64,000 bases of DNA, taken from Halomarinibacterium sp034670265. GTDB taxonomy: Bacteria > Bacteroidota > Bacteroidia > Flavobacteriales > Flavobacteriaceae. The translations under genes were made by a program, and so were the position numbers. Position 1 is the stretch's first letter. Each line of letters begins with the position of its first letter. Shown in pieces: positions 22,018-31,000 of the stretch. The stretch covers positions 524,206-588,205 of the forward strand of contig JAXMNU010000002.1 in assembly GCA_034670265.1 (NCBI GenBank), given 5' to 3'. The notes below the pieces were generated by a model. The model was not told the origin of the DNA. It saw only the letters and a program-made list of their open reading frames with translations, and did not search any database.

Positions 22018-24552
22018 ATGAAACAAGTACTCATTCTTTTAGCCATGCTAATTGGCTTTAACTCCTATGCATTTATTAACCCAGACGGAGATAAACCAGG
22101 GAAAATTACAGGAACTGTAATAGACAAAAACCTTCAGCAACCTATCCCTTATGTTGCGATTGTAGTAAAAGACCTTCAAGGAAACATCATCACTGGTGGT
22201 GTTACAGACGACAATGGTACATTTAACATTGAAGATATTCCCGAAGGAAAAAGCAATGTAACCATACAGTATATTGGTTATAAAAGTTATAGCACAGAAA
22301 TTGATATCACCCGAGGAAACCGAAATATCGATTTAGGCAATATTCAACTTGAAGAGGATATCGAAGCGCTAGGCGAAGTTACTGTTACGGCAGAGCGCAC
22401 CACTATTCAGCAAAAAATGGATAGGAAAGTCATAACTATAGGTAAAGACTTAACGACTTCGGGTCCAACGGCTTCAGATATTATGAATAATTTACCTTCG
22501 GTAAGTGTAGATCAACAAACGGGAGATTTATCACTACGAGGAAATCAGAACGTACGTGTGATGGTCGATGGAAAACTTTCCAATGTACCGGTGGCACAGC
22601 TTCTGAAACAGATTCCATCTGCTTCTATTAAGCAAATTGAATTGATTACCAATCCTTCGGCAAAATACAATCCTGAAGGAATGAGCGGTATCATTAATAT
22701 TATTCTTCATAAAAATGTAAATATAGGTTTTAACGGAAACGCAAGTGTGGGGCTTACCTACGAAGAGCAGCCTAAATTCACTTCGAATATTGATATGAAT
22801 TACCGAAACGGAAAATTTAATTTCTACGGAAACTGGGGTCACAATACTTCTATAAATGAAAACTACGGAAATGTGAACAGACCAGATGATAATATTGAGC
22901 AAATTTTTGAATTCTTAGACGATAGCCAATCCAATCTTTTCAAATTTGGTATTGATTTTTACTTAAACGATAAGCATACCCTGTCCGTTTTTACAAATCA
23001 AAATCTATATGAAGGTAGCACTACCGGGTTAACGGATATAAGATATAGCGACAATCCAAGTTTAGACGAAATTCAGGATTTCTTAAGTGATAATGACAAT
23101 ATTTCTTCACAGTACAATTTCAACTACAAAGTAGATTTTGAGAAAGAAGGTCATAACATCGAACTGGAAGCAGATTACAACGATTTTGAAAATGATGAGG
23201 ATGCAGATTTCAGGTTTAGAGGAGCAACATTTGGAAGTGATTATATGGACTTTGTAGATACCGAAAGAGAACAGCTTACGGTAAACTTAGACTACGTAAA
23301 CCCTCTAACCGAAAGCACAAAACTCGAATTAGGACTGGAAGCCAGATTATTTAATTCGTTAATTGGAAGAACTTCTACTCAAGAAGTGGTAAATCCTTTC
23401 GACATTACTGGTCCTTTTATCATGGCACCAAGCACCAATTTTGATTATAGCCGCGACATCTATTCTGCCTATGCCACCTTTGGTAAAAACTGGGAAAAAT
23501 TTAGTGTCCAAGTAGGTGTAAGAGCCGAAACTGTTGAGGAAATTGCAGATACTGAAGAAGCGTATGGAAACGGTGTTGTAACAGATGATTTGACCTTTGT
23601 TAATTCTGATCCTTTGGTCGAGGTAACAACTGAAGATGATACTGTGTTTAAAAAATTTACGAATGACTATTTCCAGTTGTATCCTTCGGCATTTTTAACG
23701 TTTACACCTTCTGAAAAGAATCAGTTTCAGGTAAGTTATAGCCGTCGTGTGGATCGTCCAGGTGTAAGCCAAGTAAATCCCATTCGTGAGTGGAGTACCC
23801 CGTTGATTTCATCTTTCGGAAAAACGAGTCTCTTACCTCAATTCACCAATTCTTTTGAAACCAATTACACGCGTAATATGGAAAAAGGAAGTATTACTGC
23901 AGGGGTGTTTTACAGAATTATTGAAGACGAAATAAACAGAGCTCTTTTTATTGACAGAACCGATTTAAACAAAGTGATCCTTACCTATGATAACTTTGAT
24001 AATACGACTGCGTATGGTGTAGAATTATCAAGCAATTACCGCCCAACAAAGTTTTGGAGTTTTAACGCCAGTTTCGATTTGTTTAATCAAACCCAAAAAG
24101 GTATTTCAGAACAACTGGCAGATGTGGACAATCCAACAGTAAATGACATCACATTAAATGAATATCAAGTGGATAACATACAGTATAACTTTAGAATGTT
24201 TAACAACTTTAGAGTAACCGAAAAATTAAGTTTATCTGCCTTTGGATTCTATAGAGGGAAGTCGAGAAACCTTCAGTTTACTATGGATCCAATGTACTTT
24301 GTAAATGTTGGAGCACGTTACAATCTTTGGGATGGACGTGGCACCTTCAGTATTAATTACAATGATATTTTCGACACCATGCAATTTGCTTTTGAAGGAG
24401 AACTTCCTTACGCTCAAGTGGGTGCCTTTAACTGGGAAAGCAATACCATTAACGTGAATCTTTCTTACCGATTTGGAGGTGGTAAATACCGTGCTAAATC
24501 GAGAAAGAATCGTGACGATAGAGAAAAAGAAGGAAGCGGTGGAATATTCTAA
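22018..24552 (+). CDS. TonB-dependent outer-membrane receptor (OMP_b-brl type)
   Basis: An 844-residue outer-membrane protein. The signal peptide is MKQVLILLAMLIGFNSYAF. Residues ~28-112 form a carboxypeptidase-regulatory-like domain (GTVIDKNLQQPIPYVAIVVK). The plug is at ~118-235 (TASDIMNNLPSVSVDQQTGD, VRVMVDGKLSNV, NPSAKYNPEGMSGIINIIL), followed by an OMP_b-brl_3 barrel with many aromatic-ended strands to the end at INVNLSYRFGGG. The final basic tail (RAKSRKNRDDREKEG) lies after the last strand. No SusD partner is adjacent, so a polysaccharide locus is not indicated; the ligand is unknown. A terminator-like structure upstream suggests a regulated leader. Confidence 0.88.
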   Translation: MKQVLILLAMLIGFNSYAFINPDGDKPGKITGTVIDKNLQQPIPYVAIVVKDLQGNIITGGVTDDNGTFNIEDIPEGKSNVTIQYIGYKSYSTEIDITRGNRNIDLGNIQLEEDIEALGEVTVTAERTTIQQKMDRKVITIGKDLTTSGPTASDIMNNLPSVSVDQQTGDLSLRGNQNVRVMVDGKLSNVPVAQLLKQIPSASIKQIELITNPSAKYNPEGMSGIINIILHKNVNIGFNGNASVGLTYEEQPKFTSNIDMNYRNGKFNFYGNWGHNTSINENYGNVNRPDDNIEQIFEFLDDSQSNLFKFGIDFYLNDKHTLSVFTNQNLYEGSTTGLTDIRYSDNPSLDEIQDFLSDNDNISSQYNFNYKVDFEKEGHNIELEADYNDFENDEDADFRFRGATFGSDYMDFVDTEREQLTVNLDYVNPLTESTKLELGLEARLFNSLIGRTSTQEVVNPFDITGPFIMAPSTNFDYSRDIYSAYATFGKNWEKFSVQVGVRAETVEEIADTEEAYGNGVVTDDLTFVNSDPLVEVTTEDDTVFKKFTNDYFQLYPSAFLTFTPSEKNQFQVSYSRRVDRPGVSQVNPIREWSTPLISSFGKTSLLPQFTNSFETNYTRNMEKGSITAGVFYRIIEDEINRALFIDRTDLNKVILTYDNFDNTTAYGVELSSNYRPTKFWSFNASFDLFNQTQKGISEQLADVDNPTVNDITLNEYQVDNIQYNFRMFNNFRVTEKLSLSAFGFYRGKSRNLQFTMDPMYFVNVGARYNLWDGRGTFSINYNDIFDTMQFAFEGELPYAQVGAFNWESNTINVNLSYRFGGGKYRAKSRKNRDDREKEGSGGIF

Positions 24553-24700
24553 TCACGAAAATCTTAAAATGTTATAATGAAGTTAAAATTAAATATTGAC
24601 TGAAACATTTTGACAAAAGTGTAGTCTATAAATATAAACCTTTAAACTTGTTTTGTAATTTATTTGGATTAGCCTCTTAAAAATTAGCAGCATGTTAGGT

Positions 24701-24736
24701 AAACCCTCTCTCCGAAATTAGTAGGATTGAGGGTTT
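24701..24736. terminator. inverted repeat between the TonB receptor gene and fabH
   Basis: AAACCCTC and GAGGGTTT form an 8-bp stem with a 20-nt loop between two convergent genes. The T-tract is weak on both sides (GTTATTTC on +), so it is a fair but not strong bidirectional terminator. Confidence 0.5.
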
Positions 24737-24744
24737 GTTATTTC

Positions 24745-25755
24745 TTACCATCTAATGAGCACGCTTCCCCATGTAAATCCACTTCCAAAGGCAGCTAACA
24801 CCACCAAATCTCCTTCTTTAATTTTTCCTTCTTCCCAAGCTTCAGTTAATGCAATTGGGATAGAAGCTGCTGTTGTATTTCCGTATTTCTGAATGTTATT
24901 AAATACTTGGTCATCGGTTAACTTAAACTTCCGTTGGATAAATTGAGCAATGCGTAAATTCGCCTGATGCGGAATCAACATATCGATATCTTCCACCTCA
25001 AGCTGATTGGTTTTTAAACCTTCCATAATTACTTCAGAAAAACGAACCACGGCATTTTTAAAGACAAACTGCCCATTCATATACGGGAAGTAACTTTCGT
25101 CGCTAGGATCATTTTCAAAAATAATATCGGTTACCCAGCGTGTTCCCATACCTGGAGCTTTAACTACCAATTCTTCGGCGTGTTCTCCTTGCGAATGTAA
25201 ATGTGTAGAAAGTATTCCTTTATTGGTATTCTCTTCCCTACTCACAATAGCGGCTCCTGCCCCATCCCCAAAAATCACCGAAACACCACGTCCTCGTGTA
25301 GTTTTGTCAAGCCCGTGCGAATGTAACTCACTTCCAATAACTAGAATGTGTTTGTACATTCCCGTTTTAATATAATTATCTGCCACGGAGAGCGCATACA
25401 CAAAACCAGAGCATTGGTTTCTAACATCCAGTGCCCCTACAGTTTTTATATCTAACTCCTTTTGTACCTGTACTCCAGGTCCGGGAAAATAATAATCTGG
25501 ACTTAGCGTGGCAAAAACTATAAAGTCAATATCGTCTTTATTAATTCCAGCTCTTTCAATAGCAATTTTGGCTGCTTTTACACCCATGGTAGCCGTAGTA
25601 TCATCACTGCCTCGTTTTACCCATCGCCGCTCTTTTATACCCGTTCGCTCTTGTATCCAAGCATCGTTGGTGTCCATCATCTTTGAAAGATCATCGTTGG
25701 TAACCACATTATCGGGCACATAGCGGCCTAAGCCAGAAATTTTTGAAGAATACAT
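24745..25755 (-). CDS. fabH: beta-ketoacyl-ACP synthase III (FabH)
   Basis: A 336-residue KAS III that condenses an acyl-CoA with malonyl-ACP to start fatty-acid synthesis. The ATG at 25755 gives MYSSKISGLGRYVPDNVVTN, the family's usual start; an ATG at 25782 would add nine non-conserved residues. The catalytic triad is visible: Cys115 in NQCSGFVYAL, His263 in IPHQANLRI, and Asn293 in YGNTTAASIP. The oxyanion Gly segment AAFGSGFTWG is near the end. It is not in a fab/plsX operon here, and Bacteroidota often carry several FabH copies, so this may be the version for branched starters or a secondary one. Confidence 0.9.
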   Translation of the reverse strand: MYSSKISGLGRYVPDNVVTNDDLSKMMDTNDAWIQERTGIKERRWVKRGSDDTTATMGVKAAKIAIERAGINKDDIDFIVFATLSPDYYFPGPGVQVQKELDIKTVGALDVRNQCSGFVYALSVADNYIKTGMYKHILVIGSELHSHGLDKTTRGRGVSVIFGDGAGAAIVSREENTNKGILSTHLHSQGEHAEELVVKAPGMGTRWVTDIIFENDPSDESYFPYMNGQFVFKNAVVRFSEVIMEGLKTNQLEVEDIDMLIPHQANLRIAQFIQRKFKLTDDQVFNNIQKYGNTTAASIPIALTEAWEEGKIKEGDLVVLAAFGSGFTWGSVLIRW

Positions 25756-25820
25756 AAAATTATTGATTAAAACTGAGAACAAGATAATGAGAAGTATTGA
25801 TTATTCAGAAAAATATAAAT

Positions 25821-25924
25821 ATAAAAAACTAAGGTGCCTTGTGAGCACCTTAGCTTAAAACAACCTAACCAATAAAATAGAAATAATGTAGTATGTGTTG
25901 GGAATTTCTATTTGCTCAAATATA
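25821..25924 (-). ncRNA. candidate small RNA on the minus strand between fabH and htpG
   Basis: In the 283-bp gene-free gap, TATATTTG (25924-25917 on the minus strand) fits the TAnnTTTG box. About 60 bp further, CTAAGGTGC (25853-25845) pairs with GCACCTTAG (25837-25829) and is followed by TTTTTTAT, a good terminator. No ORF lies between. A short transcript of roughly 85-90 nt from ~25910 to ~25822 is suggested. A matching -33 element was not found. Confidence 0.35.
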
Positions 25925-26065
25925 TAACTGTTTAATCATTTATAAAAATAATTAAACAATATTTAACATTTTAACTTCTGTCATCTTAAAAATGACACCT
26001 TGTCACTTTTCTCATATTGGTATTCTATTTGAAATAAAGCAACCATAATTTAAAAGTTAAAAACC

Positions 26066-27955
26066 ATGAATAAAGGAACTATAAACGTATCTGTGGAAAA
26101 TATTTTTCCGCTAATTAAAAAATTTCTCTACAGCGACCATGAAATTTTCCTTCGTGAACTTATAAGCAACGCAACCGATGCTACCCTTAAACTAAAACAC
26201 CTTGCCAGTATTGGAGAAGCCAAAGTAGAATATGGCAACCCCATGATTGAAGTTAAAATCGATAAAAAGAAAAAACAGCTTCATATTATTGACCAAGGGA
26301 TTGGGATGACCGCAGAGGAAGTTCAAAAATATATCAACGAAATAGCCTTCTCTGGTGCCGAAGAATTCATCGAGAAATACAAAGACAAAAAAGCCGAAGA
26401 TGCTGGAATTATTGGTCATTTTGGTCTAGGATTCTATTCAGCTTTTATGGTGGCAAACAAAGTTGAAATCATTACCAAAAGTTACTTAGATGAGCCAGCG
26501 GCACACTGGGTTTGCGATGGTTCTCCTAACTACACCATCGAGGAACACGATAAAAAAGAACGCGGTACAGAGATTATACTTCATATAAGCGATGATGAAA
26601 AAGAATTTTTGGAAGATGCCAAAATCCGTGAGTTATTGGTAAAGTATAACAAGTTTATGCCTATCCCAATTAAATTCGGTACTAAAACCGAAACACTTCC
26701 AAAGCCAAAAGACGCAAAAGAAGATGACCCTGCACCAACAAAGGAAGTAGATAACATCATTAACAATCCTAATCCAGCGTGGACTAAGCAACCTACCGAT
26801 TTAAAAGACGAAGACTATAAAAACTTTTACAGGGAGTTATACCCAATGCAGTTTGAGGAGCCACTCTTCAACATTCATTTAAATGTAGATTATCCTTTCA
26901 ATCTTACGGGAATCTTGTATTTCCCAAAGATGACGAAGGATTTAAATATTCAGAAAGATAGAATTCAGTTGTATCAAAATCAGGTGTTTGTAACCGATAA
27001 TGTAGAAGGTATTGTACCTGAGTTTTTAACGATGCTCCGTGGGGTAATCGATAGTCCAGATATTCCATTAAACGTGTCGCGAAGTTACCTTCAGGCAGAC
27101 GGAAATGTAAAGAAGATTGCAAGTTATATTACTCGTAAAGTTGCTGATAAACTGAAAAGCCTTTTCAACGAAAGTCGTGAAGATTTTGAAAAGAAATGGG
27201 ACGACATTAAAATCGTTATTGAATACGGAATGTTAACCGAAGATAAATTCTTCGAAAAAGCACAAAACTTTGCATTGTATCCAACCGTTGATGGAACCTA
27301 TTTCACTTTTGAAGAACTTTCAGATAAAATAAAAGATCTTCAAACAGACAAAGATGAAAAACTGGTGATTTTATATGCTTCAGATAAAGAGGCACAACAT
27401 AGTTACATTGAAACGGCAAAAGAAAAAGGGTACGAAGTATTGTTATTGGATTCACCTATTATTTCCCATTTAATTCAGAAATTAGAAAGCGAAAAAGAGA
27501 AAGTTTCTTTTGTAAGAGTAGATAGTGACCACATCGATAACTTGATTAAAAAAGATGAAGAAGCGATTTCAAAATTAAGCGATGAGGAAAAAGAAAGCTT
27601 AAAAACGGTGTTAGAGGGTATTGTTCCTTCTGAAAAATTTACCGTGCAACTAGAAGCGATGGATAGCAATGCCAATCCTTTTATCATTACCGAACCTGAG
27701 TTTATGCGTAGAATGAAAGAGATGCAACAAACTGGCGGTGGCGGTATGTTTGGGATGGGAGGTTTTCCAGAAATGTACACACTTGTTGTAAACACTAATA
27801 ATGAGTTAGTTTCTGAAATTTTGAACACAAAAACACAAAAGAAAAAGGAACGATTGGTTAATCAAGCACTCGATTTGGCCAAATTGAGTAAAAATTTACT
27901 GAAAGGTGAAGAGTTAACAAAATTCATAAAACGCAGTTATGAGATGATTAAATAA
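26066..27955 (+). CDS. htpG: molecular chaperone HtpG (Hsp90)
   Basis: A 629-residue Hsp90 of normal bacterial length. The N-terminal ATPase has LRELISNATDATLKLKHLAS, IIDQGIGMTAEEV, and GHFGLGFYSAFMVANKVEII (GxxGxG lid). The middle domain has GILYFPKM, and VSRSYLQAD. The C-terminal domain is present but without the eukaryotic MEEVD tail. A Gly/Met-rich stretch GGGGMFGMGG near residue 555 is an insertion typical of Bacteroidota HtpG. A strong terminator follows at 27979. No clear heat-shock operator was seen upstream. Confidence 0.96.
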   Translation: MNKGTINVSVENIFPLIKKFLYSDHEIFLRELISNATDATLKLKHLASIGEAKVEYGNPMIEVKIDKKKKQLHIIDQGIGMTAEEVQKYINEIAFSGAEEFIEKYKDKKAEDAGIIGHFGLGFYSAFMVANKVEIITKSYLDEPAAHWVCDGSPNYTIEEHDKKERGTEIILHISDDEKEFLEDAKIRELLVKYNKFMPIPIKFGTKTETLPKPKDAKEDDPAPTKEVDNIINNPNPAWTKQPTDLKDEDYKNFYRELYPMQFEEPLFNIHLNVDYPFNLTGILYFPKMTKDLNIQKDRIQLYQNQVFVTDNVEGIVPEFLTMLRGVIDSPDIPLNVSRSYLQADGNVKKIASYITRKVADKLKSLFNESREDFEKKWDDIKIVIEYGMLTEDKFFEKAQNFALYPTVDGTYFTFEELSDKIKDLQTDKDEKLVILYASDKEAQHSYIETAKEKGYEVLLLDSPIISHLIQKLESEKEKVSFVRVDSDHIDNLIKKDEEAISKLSDEEKESLKTVLEGIVPSEKFTVQLEAMDSNANPFIITEPEFMRRMKEMQQTGGGGMFGMGGFPEMYTLVVNTNNELVSEILNTKTQKKKERLVNQALDLAKLSKNLLKGEELTKFIKRSYEMIK

Positions 27956-27978
27956 CATCTTTTACCGACGAAAAGTAA

Positions 27979-28005
27979 AACCGCTTAATCAAGCGGTTTT
28001 TTTTT
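27979..28005 (+). terminator. rho-independent terminator of htpG
   Basis: AACCGCTT and AAGCGGTT form an 8-bp stem with an AATC loop, followed by nine Ts in total. It starts 24 bp after the htpG stop. Confidence 0.9.
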
Positions 28006-28059
28006 GTTAAAGCCTGAAAATTATAAGCTTAAAATATTTTAAAAAGTAATTTTTTGAAC

Positions 28060-28067
28060 TACATTTG
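28060..28067 (+). promoter_or_regulatory. TACATTTG -7 box upstream of the 1503-aa T9SS protein
   Basis: TACATTTG matches TAnnTTTG exactly and leaves a leader of about 25 nt before the ATG at 28100. No clear TTTG -33 element sits at 19 bp; an AT-rich stretch is found instead. Confidence 0.45.
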
Positions 28068-28099
28068 AGTAACTAATATTAATCAAATTACTTTAAATT

Positions 28100-31000
28100 A
28101 TGAAAAAAATTACTTTTCTGCTTTTGATGTTTTTAGGGTTTTCGACCCTCCAAGCGCAAGAGTTAACCTCTACCCCTACGCTATCTACTAGCACCGATGG
28201 GGCTACCAAGAAACAAATGACGGTATCCAATGCCGGTATTTTTGCTTCTAGACAAACCGTGACGACGGCATCCACACGTAATGCTGCAACTGTATATTTT
28301 GCAGTAACACAAGCAACCGAAAATTGTGATTCAACAACAGGTAATCCTGCTCAATGTGGGGCAACTACTACGATGCTATCTGTGGAAACCAACCCAAGTA
28401 CTAATCGAGCACCCGGTGCTAAATATTACATTAGAAGTAATACAAACAATCCTTGGGGGCAAGTAACCAACGAAGCGGCTATGGATGCTGCTTTTGGTGC
28501 TGGGAATTGGACGCAAGCTTTTTTTGAAACTCTAGTCATGGGAACTGTTTTCTCACCCGGGACCAATTTTGTTTTCTTAGAGGGAAGCGATGGTGGTGCT
28601 AATGAATTAAACACCTTTTTAACTACCAATCTTGCCGCTATTGAAGCATGGGTTAATGGCGGTGGAAAACTAATCTTAAATGCTGCACCTAATGAAGGTA
28701 GCAATATTAATTTTGGATTTGGAGGAACAACCTTAGTCTACACTGATTTTAGTGGTAATGTGGCTGCTGTAGACCCATTGCATCCTGCTTTTGTAGGTCC
28801 ATTAACTCCAACGGCAACCGCAATGTCTGGTACATCGTATGGTCATGCAACTATTTCTGGCACAGGCTATACCAATATACTTTTAGACTCAGCAGACAGT
28901 GGTGTTGTATTAGCTGAAAAAGATTGGGGAGCTGGACTGGTAATTGTGGGAGGTATGACGACTACCAACTGGCATTCTCCTTCGCCACAAGCTTTTAATT
29001 TTAGAGCCAACTTATTTAATTATGCAGACGATTATGGTGGTGCAGGATGTCCTCCTTTTGATATTGCAGGACCGTATTGTGCACCTTGTAATGATCCATC
29101 CGGTGGATTTGCTTTAGCATGTTCTCTTGGACCTAATAGTATTATACAAGGAATTGATGTATCTGGTGTACCAGGTGCGGTAAATGTAAATTCTATAGAT
29201 TTTAACCAAGAATCATTTGGGACAGCTCCCACTATAACTGTAAATCTTTTCTGTGCTCCCGCAGCTGGACCTGTTCCCTATGGTGCTGTGGATACCCCTT
29301 TTTATACTGAAAGTTTTCCTTTAGTTGCTGGAGATGATGGTAGTTGTGTAACATTAACCCTTACAACTCCACCAAGCATTGATGCTTCTTGTGACACTAT
29401 GTGGATTGAAATAGTAACTCCTGCTGATACTAGTAGAGCAGTGCAGACTCCTCCAACATGTGATGGGAATACTGCTACTGGAACTAATAGTTGGATTGTT
29501 GCATCCGCTTGTGGTATTAATACCCCAACCTCATTTGCCGCTATTGGCTTCTCTAATAATGATGCGAGTTACAATGCAACTTTTGAGTGTAACTTAGGCG
29601 ACCCACCCGTAATTACTTGTCCAGCAGATATTGTATTAGACAATGCAGCGGGACAATGTGGTGCTGTTGCCAATTATGCAGGTACCGCTATAGATACAGA
29701 AGACGGAGATATCTCTGGAGATATTGTATACACTCCACCTAGTGGAAGTTTCTTTGATGTAGGAACCACAACGGTTACTGCTTCTGTAACAGATAGCGAC
29801 GGTAACACCTCTACGTGTGATTTTGATGTAACGGTAAATGATGTAGAAGACCCAGTGGTTGTTTGTACAGACTTTACGGCAGAACTTGATGCTACAGGAA
29901 ACGTAACAGTATTCCCAGGAGATGTTGCTACGGCTACAGACAATTGTCCAGGAGTTACTTTAGAATTCCAAGGTTCAGGTGGTCCAATGGGCTCATTGAC
30001 TTCATTATTTGGAGCGAACAATGGAGGTTCATTTGGAGGTGCTGTGTACTTTGATGTAACCATAGCTGGAAGTGATTTAGAAATTAACGCCATAGATGTT
30101 AACACGGCTGATGGTTCTGGAGGAAGTTTTGACATTGATGTTTATACCATACCTGGAACATCTGTTGGAAATGAAACCAATGGTGGATTATGGACTTTAG
30201 TAAGTACTGGAACAGGTACCGCTGCGGGTCTTAACAATCCATCCAATGCAGTACTTGCAACCCCCTTTACATTAAGTGCATCTACCAGTTACGGTATTGC
30301 CATTGTAATGGATGGTAGCCACGGTCACGATTACACCAATGGTACTGGAGGAAATCAAAACTTTTCTAATGCAGATCTTTCAATGTCATTAGGACAAGCA
30401 TCAAATGCGCCCTTTACTCCTGGTATTTTCTCACCAAGAGTATTTAACGGAACCCTACATTATGGATCACCAGCACCCCCAGTACCAAGTTTAGACTTTA
30501 CTTGTATGGATGTTGGTCCTAATAATGTAACCGTTATTGCAACCGATGCCGCTGGAAACACCTCTACCTGTACAGCAGTAGTGACTGTGGAAGATAATAT
30601 AGCGCCTGTTATTGTTTGTATAGGCGAGCCTACTCCGGTAACAGATTCTGCTAGTGCGAGTCCAGGGTTACCATTTGGTGGAGCTCCAACGGTTGTAACA
30701 AGTACTATTGATGTTACCGACGACTTTATTATAACCGATCTAGATGTAGATGTGGATATTTCCCACACTTGGGTTGGTGATATTATCGTAACGCTTGAGT
30801 CACCTTCTGGAACTGTAGTTACTATTATTGATAGACCAGGAGATATTACTTCTCCACCAGATGGATGTGCTGGAGATAATATTGTAGCGACTCTTGATGA
30901 TGAAGCTGCAACTCCTGTAGAAGATGAGTGTGATGCAGGTACACCAACCATTAGCGGAAGTTTCATTCCTAACAATCCACTTTCTGCCTTTGATGGAGAG

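Noticed and set aside
22018..24552. SusC/SusD polysaccharide utilisation locus
   Set aside because: There is no SusD-like gene and no glycoside hydrolase next to the receptor, and the receptor is of the shorter OMP_b-brl type.
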